Position numbers and translations under genes: made by a program. DNA of 64,000 bases from Cristatella mucedo (taxonomy: Eukaryota; Bryozoa; Phylactolaemata; Cristatellidae): positions 922,001-986,000 of the forward strand of contig WPIO01000134.1 in the NCBI GenBank assembly GCA_009760855.2. Direction: 5' to 3'. Under the pieces are notes generated by a model. That model had not been told where the DNA came from. It saw nothing but the letters and a program-made list of their open reading frames with translations, and ran no database searches. This document shows, in pieces, positions 12,900 through 25,129 of this stretch (positions are counted from its first letter, which is position 1; each line of letters starts with the position of its first letter).

Positions 12900-15800
12900 A
12901 CACGTGTATTTGAAATCTGACGATGTTTGAAACTGTTTGTGTGTGTGGGCACCTGCTCCTGCTTGTGGTTGCGCTCCTGCAGCGTTCGCATGCTGCAGGA
13001 GCATTGAAAAGTAGAGAGCTCGACGCGAGATGCGTCTCTTCGGTGCGGGCGCACGGAATGACCGCGAATGTAAATATTGCCGCGGTACGCGGACGTCTGA
13101 GTGAGGCTTAATTTAGATGATCGGAGCGCCACGTCAGGTACAATTGCTGGGAGACTTCGACCTGACTGGACTTTTAGATTCGGTTCGTGAGGATCGGCTC
13201 ATCGTCCTCGGCGATCTCGGCCGCGGCGTCCTGCCGGCAGGTGGCGCACTCTTTGCGGAGTTTTCGCTTCCGGACAGCCACTCGATTGCCGATTCGCCGT
13301 ACTCTCGAGGAATTTCCAGAGGGCAAAGAGCAGCTGCACAGCGGCAAACGACTTCAGTCCGCCAATCAGCAGCGTGAAAGCCAGCAGCAGCGTAAGCAGC
13401 GGCTGCACGTCCCATCGTATCAAAGTCCAGAGTGGAAAGCCCCATGTCCTTTGAGGACGGTATTCACTCCGTCGATGACGGTTTTCACTGTCGTAGGAAC
13501 TTCCACGATACCCATCGCGGCACGCTGCAAAGTAAAAGACAGCGACCGAAATTGGTTTTATCCGAAGCGTGGGCCACGGCTGGTTTTACTTCAACAGCCC
13601 CTTGCGAAGCTGTCGCGCGCACAACTGTCGCCGCCACGTTTCTAGTAGCGGCGGTATTGGAAGCCGCCAATAAGTAGCAACGGAGGCAACCGGCTTTAAA
13701 ACGTAGTGAAATTGAGTCTGAGCTTCAAGAGGATAGCAGACATAAAGCGACGCGAACTATCGGAGCCTAAAACGTTCGCTACAGTTTCTGCAACCTCCTC
13801 TCTCTCTCGCTATGACCGCACGTCACTCTCCGGTGTAGCTACGCCTCACAGCAGGGCAGGGACAGCAGATCGGCTCACGCTAGCCGGCGAGAACGGAGGT
13901 CGGCCGCGCTCTAATGTTAGGGACCCGAGGAAGGGAAGCGATCTAGATTATGTCGCGATAGTAACGGTTATCGTAACGAGCTATTTTCAGCCAGTCGTCT
14001 GCCGCTTTATTTGCTTAGAGTCGTCGCAGGCCAATTTTCTATTCACGCCCGTCTCCTTGCGGCTTTAACCGTCGGCCTTTACTCTCCGCTCCGCTCGCCG
14101 GAGCCGGCCGTTATAGCTGCTGTAGCGCTCTCCTTTGACGACTGAACGTCGCCTGTCGGTGTTATAACTCGCGGATCCGCCAATTGCAATATTTGAACTA
14201 GTTCAACGGATCGCCTCTAGGGCATCCACTCAAATGCGACTGCGACCTTTTAAGAGCCCCGACGTTCGCGTTGTCCGCTCTCATTCAACGCTCTGCAGCG
14301 CGGATGAAGTGTAGCGCTTCGCGACGTCAGCCGAGCAGCCCCGGCCTTACCGGGATAAATCGGCAGCACAAATACAACGGGCGGGCCGGATCGCGGAAAT
14401 AGCGCTATCAAGACTACAGCCGCAAAACAACTTTCGGCCGTTCTTTGGGGAGCGCAGGATAAGGAAACAAAGTGGCGACCGGCGCTCGATGTGCGCCGCG
14501 GGCGGCGAAGCGCGATGACTAGGAAGCCACGCGGGGGTCGAGGGCTTGATATCTCGAATCTCAAGCTGAAATTACCCGAATAATGTATATCCTGATGCAA
14601 TTCGAAAGCTATTCAAGTTTTAGTTCAAGTGAACGACGCATGCTGCTCACTGGATTTCTAAGCGGCCGGCATTGTGTCAACGTAGGACCGACAGAGGACA
14701 CAGACCGCATCAACAAACAGCCTTCGAGTTGAGCGGTTTCCGGGCGGAATCGCCCGGTAATCCTTTTTAAACTTGGCGCTTAGTGAAGGACTGGACGACC
14801 CTGGTGCGCTTCAGTATGCCAAGTACAGCCACTATCTCAGCTTCGAATGGCGCCATTACTGCCGCGCGCCTCGATTTATCGCGCTTAGCATGCGCGTCTG
14901 TCTCTCGTCGCTTATTACGATGGGCTACAGCGCCTTACGCTGGCTGCCAAGCAGCGGCGGAGTGCGCGCAATTGGGCCAAAATGCCCGCCAAATTGCGAC
15001 CTGGTCACGCAGCGACCTTGTCACGCGCAGTCAGCGACCTCATCGCACTGTCGTCGCGCAGCGACCGTCGGCCGGCGCTGCTCCAAGCTGGAATAGGCCG
15101 CCTTCGCTGCGGGAGGGAGGGAGGGCTGGCGTACCGTCGACTCAGGGAGGAGTTTCTCAGGCTCACCCGCCGTACGCTCTGAGTACAGGCTCACTCGCCG
15201 TACGCTCTTATCACTGAGACGACGATCGCCCCGAGATGATCGGTCAGGAAATGCGAAGCGAGCGCCAGCCCGTATTGCCGTATATCCGCGGATGCTGCAG
15301 CACGGTCTCCTCTCGATTAGCTCGACGAAGAGCCGCATTGCGTTCGCGCGGCGGATAATGCAGCCAGAAGCGGGTGAGAGCAGCGGCGGCGGCAGCCTGC
15401 TTAGCGTCTGCCTTCACCTCGCAAGCGAGACGCCGTGCAAAGCGTAATGAGAGGATACCGGCTATGCTCGAGTGCAAGTTGAGTGGCTTGGTGATCGCAC
15501 TGGGGTCGCTTGACTGGCGCAGTTTAAGCAGACGCTAGATCTCGCAATGAGAAATGCAAAACTTTCGCTACAGCCAGAAATCCGGGTTGGTGGCTGAAAC
15601 GCAGCGGATGCGAGAGGCGGACGAATGCCTTTCACTGACTTTATCCGTTTGATGTTAGCTAGCTATCTAGAGAGCAATCAGGAAGGAGCTATCAGGAAAA
15701 GCAGCCACGCGTCAACCATTTGCAGTAGCCGCTAGCAACCGTTAGCCTTATTTGCGTCACTTTCACCGATTGCAGTTCCTTTACAGTGACAGGACTAATA

Positions 15801-16300
15801 AATATTGATTGCAATTTGGCATGCAGAATACCGTAAGAGTGGCTTATCGGTGCATCAGAATTGTCGCGTCAATTTACTCGAATCACGGGTCAGTTCTTAA
15901 AAGATGACATAGTGTTTATGGTGCAAATTTTAGCTTTCGCTAGAACCTCCTAAGTTCAAAGAGGGGTAAGGGAGCTCAATTCGCGCATTACTGCTTGTTG
16001 CCATGCCCGCCATTACGACCTTGGCGACCGACTTTGAACCGGAGATCGATTAAATAGTTCGTTATAAGTGGCCCTATTAGAGGCGCGATATTTAATAATG
16101 TAACTGGATTTACGTATGACTTATGACCTAGCCGATATATCGTAAGAAAACCTTACCAGAGAGGAAGGAACTAGTCTGCCTGAAGCGCTGGCTACCCAGC
16201 CGATTTTTCGTCTGGCATGACGCCGAGTCCGGCTGGCTACGTCATCTACAGCCATGGACGGGAGATAACTCTAGGCTGATACCGAATTGTGCCGACTAGC
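12900..16300. other. CpG-rich stretch without a confident gene
   Basis: CG dinucleotides are much denser here than in surrounding repeats. Apart from the doubtful frame at 13196-13590 I see no exon, RNA gene or transposon. It may be an unmethylated promoter region or an unrecognised GC-rich element. Confidence 0.4.
13196..13590 (-). CDS. Doubtful reading frame with hydrophobic segment
   Basis: A - strand open frame with a long hydrophobic run (LLTLLLAFTLLIGGLKSFAA then VQLLFALWKFL, about 13400-13310), preceded by WGFPLWTLIRWDVQP, and a good acceptor ('cttttactttgcag') just before 13524. After WKFL one frame ends in a basic low-quality tail; a +1 frame instead gives RVRRIGNRVAVRKRKLRKEC and AEIAEDDEPILTNRI, which looks more like a cytoplasmic tail. 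It could be a membrane-protein exon with an indel, or chance in GC-rich DNA. No homologue is recognised. Confidence 0.2.
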
Positions 16301-16590
16301 CGAACAAAGTAGACCACCAAGCGTCTGCTGAATGCGTTTGCAGCGGCACGACTAATCAATCACTAACGCGGCGCATCGGCTGAGACCATCTTCAACGGAA
16401 AATGCTAACAGAAGCCCGTAGGACCTCTGCTGTAGATGTGCGACCGAACTGGCAAAACTCAACTCCGTTTGCGTTCATCCGCTTATGTATACTGCACATG
16501 CCTGGCCTAATTGGGAAGTAGTTCGGAGAGGTAGAGCAGAGCCAGAGAATGAACGGACCTAAAAGTGAGAAACAACAACTTATGTATTTC
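16290..16590. repeat. Dispersed repeat, near-identical to 18400-18690
   Basis: 'gagaccatcttcaacggaaa' through 'aacggacctaaaagtgagaa' is shared with few differences with 18482-18672. The last 80 bases are LINE L-A coding end (LTFRSLHSLALLYLSELLP on -). Confidence 0.7.
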
Positions 16591-17039
16591 ATAAGCTCGT
16601 GGAACTGTAGAGCAACGACATAGCGTGGCTGAGGGCGTCGAAGGGGGCGGAGTCGAGGCTGGAGTTGAGGGTGGAGCCGTGGGCGGCTGACTGCTCCGCA
16701 TAAGGCCGTGCGAAAGCCTGAAGTGGCAGAGGGCTGCCTTGTGTATAAACCTCTGTATTTCTATGAGCTCTACGGACCAGCCCATGTAACTTCGCACCTC
16801 TTCCTCTCCTGAAAAAATTGTGCCACGGTGCAACATCATAATCGCTGCGAGTCGTTCCGTTTAGCCGAGGGTATCGTCGGCTAACTTGAATTGGCAAGTC
16901 GGCTGCGTAGCCCTGAGCGGCTAAGGCCCAAAAATGAGCAGGGCAGCCAGGATTACCTTGCGGCAGACGAACTGCAATCAATCTCTAGATCAAGCCACAC
17001 CGCACTAAGATTAATCCTTCGATCGGGGGATCGACCTTT

Positions 17040-17262
17040 ATTTGCTTATGCATGCTGACACTATGCATGCTGCCACTAACCACACTTGAATGCTGACCCT
17101 GTGTATGTCACCCCTAACCTATTATTCTTGTTGTTTATTGAGCTCGCTACCACTAACCATTCGATCTTGCTTCCTTTGCAGCAAATGCAAAGTGCCTAGA
17201 AAGAGATTAGGTTCTCTGATGGCTCTTTATCAAATGCCTTATTATTATTGTTATGATTATGT
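17040..17262 (+). mobile_element. LINE L-A 3' tail, + orientation
   Basis: 'gcatgctgacactatgcatg' motifs, then 'caaagtgcctagaaagagatt' and a (TTA)n end match the complement of the tail at 46700-46900. Confidence 0.6.
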
Positions 17263-17304
17263 AATAGACGAGATGTAACACCAAGTACCTGTAGTGGCTA
17301 CCTT

Positions 17305-17412
17305 GCTCGTTAGTTTGGCCCAGCAGTTACAGTGCTCGTCACGACCAAGGTCAAGATGAACGTATTAACTGACCAAGGTCTCCGGCTCGAGCCCACAAGG
17401 CATACGTAAAAC
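17305..17412 (+). mobile_element. tRNA-derived SINE (family S2), head only
   Basis: 'tttggcccagcagttacagt' and 'ggctcgagccca' match the head of the 23795-23965 copy. Confidence 0.5.
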
Positions 17413-18099
17413 GTCTGACTAGAGATCAAGTTCACTTGAGGCGCTATGCGAATGAATTGTATAATTCGTTTGCATCAACTCCCTGGCGTAAAACAGCTCT
17501 CGCACGGTGCTCAGAGGTTTCTCACGTGCCTGACCCGAGGTCTGGTCTGATGCCTTGCCCAAAGCCTCGAACTCAACTCGCTGAACGTTACGTGTTGGCT
17601 GAATCCGCTTCACAACCATTCAGCAGGGCGGTTTCACCTTGACCTGCAGGGCAGCGCTGACTGACTCAGGACAAGACGTCTCTTTTCGGAGCTGTAGACC
17701 ACTGCTGATTGGCTGCATATCGCGTGTACCTAGGCCAACAGGCCTTGATCAGCTATGGCTGATCGGAGCGTGATCCTGAAAAGAAGCCAATAGTATCAAG
17801 ATCAGGTTTTTGCTGCGGTCAACATTCTTTGGTCGGCTGCGTTATTAAACGTTGTAATTTTCTCGACCATTGACTGGTGAATGGCTTCACGGCAGCACTG
17901 CATCTCGCATTAGACTGTTTTGGCTGTTATCCACTTAACCAGACATTATCGCATTCGCTACGTATTCCTAGCCGCGGTAATTCAGGAACAGTGAATTCTA
18001 AATATTACGGCAGTGATAATCTGGTTGATCTAGCACAGCACTGTCATACTTAAAAGCCGTTTTAACGGCATTCAAAATATGGTTAACACGTTTGATAAC

Positions 18100-18735
18100 A
18101 ATAATAATAATCAGTCTTCAGTGTTGTGCCCAAAGATAAATCAGTCTGTTTCAAGGTACTTTACATGTGCTAATAAGACAGCACGTCAATCCATACTGAT
18201 AATATTCAGAGTTCCAGCACGAATAGGAACGTAAAGAATAATTCTAACAGATCTTGCAAAAGCTATGAGGAACAGGCGGGTGTTGGCATATTTTTAAACT
18301 TCTTCGGGTCAGAGGGTGTCACATCGACTGTCCGGAGTCTTTCCAGGCTTTCGCAGCAAACGAACTAAAGGCACGGTCCCCAAATGTTGGTTAGATGCAC
18401 AGCTAAGGTAGACCACCGAGCTTCTGCTGAATGCATTTGTAGCGGCACCATTAGCCAATCACTAATGCAGCGCCGACTGGTGAGACCATCTTCAACGGAA
18501 AATGCTAACAGAAGCTCGTAGGACCTCTGCTGTAGATGTGCGACCGAACTGGCAAAACTCAACTCCGTTTGCGTTCATCCGCTTATGTATACTGCACATG
18601 CCTGCCCTGATTGGGAAGTAGAAGTTCAGAGAGGTAGAGCAGAGCTAGAGAATGAACGGACCTAAAAGTGAGAAACAACAACTTAAAGTCGTTACGTTGC
18701 TTGATGGGGAAAAAGTGCCGGTCGGAGAGAAGTGC
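18100..18735 (-). mobile_element. LINE L-A 3' fragment with inserted segment
   Basis: Begins with 'acaataataataatcag', then a degenerate tail; 'aggcacggtcccc' and 'aacggacctaaaagtgag' match the LINE 3' coding end. A roughly 280-base stretch (18400-18690) is nearly identical to 16290-16590. Confidence 0.55.
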
Positions 18736-18999
18736 CATGTTGTGCTAATCACGATGTCGACGATCGAGCAATAACAGTTTGATTTAATATAACTAAAAAA
18801 TCGCACTCGCCAACAATCACAGGGGCTTGACGATACTACTGGGAACCCCAGCATATAACAAGAATTCAGAGGACTCGGAATGGCTAATCGAGCACTAACA
18901 AACGTTGGAATGTTGGTCCATCGGCTGCAACAGGCCTCGACAAAACCTGCTGCGAAGCCCCGTAATATCGGTAGATAATCGTCAAAGATTCGAGTGACT

Positions 19000-19985
19000 G
19001 TATTCGGACATTTTGCAGAGGAATGCTGTGAGTTGCAATAATGTTCAGGGCCATTGCTGTCGATTGCTGTGCTTTCCTGCCGGCTAACGTGTAAAGCAGC
19101 TTGAAAATGCGCCACACTTTAACATTACATGCAGTAGAATGTGACATGTAATGACAACTGGGGCTTCGCACCGCCAATTTATCGTCGATTCGCCACGAGT
19201 TGCACTATTGGCCCGGGCCATTGCTGTCGAATGTCATTCATTGCTCGCTCACGATTTTACGTGCACGATTGATTGAAAGGATGAGATTTTACTTTAAGCA
19301 CATCCTGCTGTGGCGCGAAGGAAAAATGTAATCTCGGCCACTTTCCGGGGATTCCGGTGATGGGTCATAATAGATTGCTGTATTTTCCCGGGCCATTGCC
19401 ATCGATTGTCATGCATTGCATAATATAGAACGCATGGAGAGCACTAAAAGTATGGACACTGAGATGTTACGTGGAATGAGAATTGTAGCTTGGTGCAGCC
19501 CATTTCTCTTCGACTTACCACGGATAGTGGTATTGGCCCCTGACATTGCTATCAATTACCGTGCACTGTTGACACTTAACGTGCAAAATATCTTGAAATT
19601 TATATGATTTAACTTTTACCACATATAAATGTGGAATGCAACGACAATCGGAAATGTGTGTAGCCAATTTTTGGTCAATTTGCCGTGGATTGTAGTGGAT
19701 TGGCGCTTCCAGATGAGCCGTCCCCGTAGATTGCAATGCATTACCCGAGATGGTATTAGTCCAATAGGTTAAAAAGATGTAGTTTACTTTAAAATCTGTG
19801 TGCTCTGCAATATGCATTTGAAATTGGAGCGTTGCCAGAACGATTTGGAGGCATTGGGCATCAGATTGCTGTAGATTGTGGTATTGGCCTGGGTCATTGC
19901 AGCCAATTGCTGGCCATTGGGGCAGAATGGTCGAGGCAACAGAAGTGAAATTGTGTGAGTGCACAAAACACATTTCACTGGAACC
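19000..19985. repeat. Degenerate satellite, unit about 150-180 bases, about six units
   Basis: A 'cgggccattgctgtcgattg' type motif recurs at about 19045, 19213, 19387, 19535, 19710 and 19888, with conserved spacing and a second shared block ('ccaatttatcgtcgattcgc' / 'ccaatttttggtcaatttgc'). Units differ greatly. It separates two LINE L-A fragments. Confidence 0.6.
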
Positions 19986-19999
19986 CACCAAATGCTGTG

Positions 20000-22990
20000 A
20001 TTAAAGGGTGCATTTAAGCTCCTTTTTAAATGTCGTCAAGTCAGGGGATGTCGTGATGCAAGTCGGAATGAGTTCCTGGCTTTGGGGGCAAATAGACTAA
20101 AGGCACGGTCTTCCAAGGATTTAAGGTTTGTACGAGGTATAGTGAAAGATTTAGATTCAGAAAAGCGGTAGTACTATGCTTAGTGTGGTGGGGCAGTGGT
20201 TCTGACAGGTAAGCTGGAGCTAAAAAAAAATGGAGTGACCTAAAAGTGATTGGCTTAACCTTGAAGTCGATACGATGCTTGACTGGGAACCAGCGCAGGG
20301 CGGCTATAAGTGGTGTGACACGACAACTTCGTTGCTCACGACAGACAAGCCGAGTTGCAGCGTATTGCACCAAATGTAAGAGCCTGATTGCACAAGCCGG
20401 TAGACCAGCAAGCAGTGAGTTACAGAAGTCGAGACCGGGTGTCACAAATGTGTTGAACATTTTTGATGTAGTATCCCTGTCTAAACAAGTCCGAATTTCA
20501 GCATTGCTATGCAGCTGAAAGTAGGCAGACTTGACTGTCGAGCAGATTTGGTCATCTAGTGAAAGGTCACTATGGAACAGGACATATTTAGATTTTGTGC
20601 AGATGCAGCAGGATATATGTTGGCAGTGTCGTTTTGACCATTTAGCTTTATCATTTCTGAGTCAAACTTGGTTTTCTCATAGCTAGTAACTTGGTTTTAT
20701 CATCATTCAATTTTGAGAAAGTTTGCTGCCATCCATGTACATATGTCTACAATACATGCAGCAAGAGAGTTGAAAGAGTTCATGGTCCTTAAGGCCTGGA
20801 AGAAATGATTGCAAAAGTTCAAAACTGTATCATCTGCATAGAAGTTAAACCCTGGATTGGGTTTTGCAAAAAACATCGACAAGTGGGTGATTGCAAATTG
20901 TGAAAAGAAGTGGACTAAGCATGGAAAGGGGGACACCCCATGTGAGACGCAGTGCTGCAGTGAAGCAATTCCCTACTCGAGGGTGGAGAAAATTAAGTAC
21001 CTTAATAACTCAGCTACAAACAAAATAAGGACCAAATCTAAGACCCACAAAGTATAAGCAACTAACAGGTTTAATATATAGCAATCTAAATTATCACTAT
21101 TGGCTGAGCCAGACATCATGTATAGCAATCTTAATGCCATTTGCTTCATTTAAAGAACAAGCTCTGATCAGCTGTAGCTGATGTTGTCTTGAATGGGTTC
21201 ACTTGGCCCAGGCATGCGTGATATCGAGCCAGTCAGATCATTGGCTTTGAAAATACATCATTTGTCCTGAGTTATCCGATGCAGGTAAATATGAGATCGC
21301 TTGGTGTACTACACTGGCTGTAACTCGGATTCAGCCAGCACTCAAACCATTAAGAGGCTCTACTAGTGATTGCTACCCTTTTACATCAGAGTCTCCCCCT
21401 GATAGATATGACATGAACCGTTGTAGAGCTGTGCCAGAGAAGTCCGCGCAAGGTGAGAAACACGAGAGAGAGAAATGGTGAGCAATAGTATCAAACGGTG
21501 TCACAAGATCAACACAATAAACGGATAGATTTAATCTAAGTCTGATTTCCTAACGAGGTCATTATACGCCTGAAACAAAGCTTACTTACCTGCTGCTATG
21601 AACATTCAGTAATGCCTGGCAGTAGCAGATCAATGCATCGTATATGTCAAATAGAGAGTCTAGTAGGGTCGAATTCTTCGTTGATTGGGAGATACATTTC
21701 AAGATGAGGTACGTCATGGCCTCATTGAAAGCAGACATTAAGGTGCTGCACCAAATTTAGGGACATGAGTCCAGAGCTGATACTGCTAGTCTATGGTTGG
21801 ACTTTCTGATCTTGTCAATCTTTCTGACAGAGAAGCTATAGAATTATAATTAGCTAGATCACCACAAGGATCACTAGGGAAGGAGCTAACCAGGGAGCGC
21901 TTAATTAAACGGTTGATGGTAGACGTCAGCCTTTTTAGTTTGTGCACCTTTGAGTCAGCAATGTTTTATAAAAACTATAATTGACTTTTGTTGCTAATTT
22001 ATTGGTACGATCTACTGTAGTCCTCATATTCCCGTCGATGGATAGAGAGTCTTGATCTTTTGCATGGTTTCTCGTGCATTTGCTTAGTAGACCTAGCTAG
22101 TTCAATGTCACGGCTAGGGCGAGGGCGAAATGTGCCTTAGCCGGAGGTGCCATCTTGTCGAGCACGTTACGTAGCGTCGTTTTGTAGCATTCTACCAATG
22201 ATGGCAGGTCGGAAGGGAGATTGAGCAGCAGGGGCCAAGGAGATCGCATGGACAGCATCGTTGTTATGGATCTTTTGATTTCACGATTTACATAGGAATT
22301 TGGATGCAGATAGCTCCACTGAGTCAGAATTGCTTCGGGTTTATAACGACTCTTCGGAATGCAGACTTCTATGATTACTTAAAGTTAGTGAGTTCGGTTT
22401 TCCAACATCAGCGTCCATATAGGATGCTCTGAAAGCGTGTTCCTCCACTTCTGTTAATTATGCCTCAGATACTGAGAAAGAAAAATTCGAACTTTTAACA
22501 AATATTAACGACACTTCCATCCCAAAGCACCAAAATTTTCTCAGTACCTTAAAATATGCAGAAGGCTTTCAAAGAAAAGGGTTTTAAAGCGTACTCTGAA
22601 GAGAACATGTCAGCAAAGAAATGGCTGCTCTCCACATTCTGCTGTGTTTGATAATATTGAAAGATCTGTAAGTTTGTATCAATAAGGTCAGAAAGATACT
22701 TAGCAAGAAAACGCGCTAATCGAGATCGTCTGGCCGACTATCAGAGCCACATACAAAGCTTGCAACTGTGCTTTTGCAAAAGTGAAACTTTGTTCTCATC
22801 AGCTGTCGAAGCGGCAACAAACTAATGCAAACACCTAGACATACTAGTCGAGATGCCAGCAGAAAGGCGCCGATGTTTGCCATACCATTTTTGATGTGAA
22901 GATTAAGATGACCCTCTCTTTGATGCATTGCACGAATTCAAAGTGCAGTCCGTTCACGCAACCGACATCGCCCTTTTCTTTTTTCGAAAT
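20000..22990 (-). mobile_element. CR1/L2-like LINE fragment with reverse-transcriptase remnants
   Basis: Non-LTR retrotransposon in reverse orientation. The - strand frame 20460-20041 reads FVTPGLDFCNSLLAGLP, then HLVQYAATRLVCREQRS and KHRIDFKVKPITFRSLH, the C-terminal RT/thumb signature of CR1/L2/Rex-type LINEs. Upstream, 20936-20703 holds the catalytic box NFYADDTVLNF and TWMAANFLKIE. Internal sequence continues to about 22990 by similarity to 47400-48060. It is full of stops. The annotated 3' edge abuts the satellite at 19000-19985. Confidence 0.75.
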
Positions 22991-24524
22991 ATGTTGTCAT
23001 CTGGAGCATGAGCAAGGAAATTTTCATATTCTAGACCAATATTCAGTTGCTGAAACTCTGTTAAATCAGAAGCTACTGGAAAATTATACAGATGTATCTA
23101 CTGTACTAGAAGCACATGCTGAAGCCAAAGTTTTCGTGGTGGTTGTAGCTGCAAAGTGTTGCTCTTCGAGTGTAAAATTTAAACGTAAAATATTAAACTT
23201 TTATTTTGATATTGCTTTTAGATTTAAGTAAGCATTAACTAAGAAAGCAAAATAAACTAACAACTTTGAATGCGGTGACAACAAAACCGAAAAGTGACAG
23301 GGGGCCTCCAAAAGTCACTTAACAGCTCTGATTGGACATTTGCTCTCGGCTTGTTAAGCTGTGAGGTCACTAACTACGGTTAAACGTATCCAAATTGCAG
23401 CTTCAGCATGCGGTACCAAATTTAACACCGCTCAATGAGATCGATAGCAGACGTGTAGCCCAACATCACTCTTTTGATCCCCCATCTTCTCCTCAGTCGC
23501 ACGAAGCCACTACCGAGCGGCGCTGTTCAATAAGAAATAACGAGCAGACGAGACGGTTGTAACGTCAGCTATGCCGAAAAGCTAAGCTGAAACCGACTTG
23601 AAATAAGAACATGGTTTGCCTTCGGATAACGAGAGAAAAATGGCTTATATGAAGAAATTGAAAGTAATCGCGGTTGGGGATTGCTCTGGCACAAGGGGGC
23701 AGCACTTGAAACCGGAAATCTGAAAGCGATAACCGCTGCACTTCGGTTGCTGTCGCCGGAAGAGAGCACCATTAAAGAACCGGGCTGCGAAGCTGCTAAA
23801 TAAATAAATACAATTCATAGCGCCCTAAGAGTACTTAATCTCTATTCAGGCGCTTCACATATGCCACGGGGCTCGAGCCCACGACCTCGGCCAGACTTTA
23901 ATCGGGGCGAGCACCTTAACCGCTGGGCCGAACCAGCTCGGTGACAGAACACGGACATCCCTTCCCACTCTCTCGTGGCCACTTTAACTTCTCAGATATG
24001 AATACCTTACTTCAAATTAAAAATAACCATTGCCTTGATACTGCTTTCAAGCTCTATTTTAATGCAATTAAGAGATTATGATTTTTTTAATGACGGTACT
24101 ACCTCAGAACGGTGCGCATGTGGGCTGCGGACGCCCAATGCGGTGTGCTGGTGGGATGTGCCTTTAGTGACTGATGTGACGCGGGGTCAGTCGGGATGTG
24201 CTGTAAGTGCCCAGTGCGACAGGGAACAGTGTTTCGCGCGTGGAGCGAAGAGAATCGTGCTCTCCCCTGCTCCGCGCGTAGTGAAATAAACTGGCCGTGT
24301 TGCTCGTCGGCGGGCGTGCTGTACTGCAAGCGATGGCAAAACAACTACAAGGTATTTCTTGGCATGAAGTCGATGGCAGTGCTAGCGAAAGTCGCACCCT
24401 ACGACGGCCAAGCAGACTTTGTCTGATGGGTAAGCCGACTGGATACCGTGGCCCCAGCTGCACAAGGTTAAAGATGATGACCCCGCTAGACACGCGCCCT
24501 TGTATTCGACTGGCGGATTCATTA
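22991..24524. other. Stretch between LINE and left Polinton
   Basis: Apart from the SINE at 23795-23965 nothing is recognised. Base composition changes from GC-rich to AT-rich near 24525, which I take as the left Polinton's outer edge. Confidence 0.35.
23795..23965 (-). mobile_element. tRNA-derived SINE (family S2) with LINE-like tail
   Basis: On the - strand: 'ttcggcccagcggttaaggt' (box-A-like), 'ggtcgtgggctcgagcccc' (box-B), then 'gcgcctgaatagagattaag' and 'gggcgctatg', the tail style of LINE L-A. Confidence 0.65.
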
Positions 24525-24576
24525 GTTAATAATTAATTTTTATTTAAAGCTCAAAAAATTGATTGTTTATGTTGAA

Positions 24577-25125
24577 ATGACAGATATTTTTAGAAATCGC
24601 GTAATGGAACTTCTGAGATATGAATCTGACACTGGAAAATTCTTTTGGAAATTTTCTAGAGGAGGAATAGCTAGAGTTGGCTCAGAAGCAGAGAGAACAC
24701 ATATAAGTGAATACAAATAGATAAAGATTGATAATACAATTTATAAAGCACGCAGAGCTGCGTGGCTTATTATGACAGGGGAAATGCAAATTTTTCAACT
24801 CGATCATCTTAATTTGAATCCTTCGGATTATCGTATTTGGAATTTGCGAATAGCAACTCGTTCTGAGAATAATAAAAACCAGAAGATTACACGAAGAAAG
24901 ACTACAGGATTTGTGGGTGTCTCTTTTAGTAAACGATTAAATAAATTTGTATCGTATATTCGCGTAGATAAGCAACTAAATCATTTGGGGTATTTTACAG
25001 ACTCAAAGCAAGCGGCATATGGGCGCAATATGGCAGCTATTCGCTTGCACCTAGAATTTGCAAGTCTTAACTTTAAGTACTGTTTGACAGAAGATAATAA
25101 ATTAGTGCGTTACACAGATTTCTAG
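24577..25125 (+). pseudogene. HNH-AP2 endonuclease gene with one internal stop
   Basis: Homing-type endonucleases of this class cut DNA with an HNH fold and bind it with an AP2 domain; they are frequent in phages and large DNA viruses. From ATG 24577 the frame runs to TAG at 25123-25125, broken only by TAG at 24718-24720 (codon 48). HNH_3-like features are LDHLNLNPSDYRIWNLR followed by ATRSENNKNQ. The AP2-like part is GFVGVSFSKRLNKFVSYIR, then LGYFTDSKQAAYGRN and AIRLHLEF. About 182 codons, a usual size. It lies at the element's outer edge, convergent with the next ORF. A remnant of the same gene ends the right element (46488-46668). Family assignment is good; a role in mobility is inference. 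Confidence 0.72.
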
Positions 25126-25129
25126 TTCT

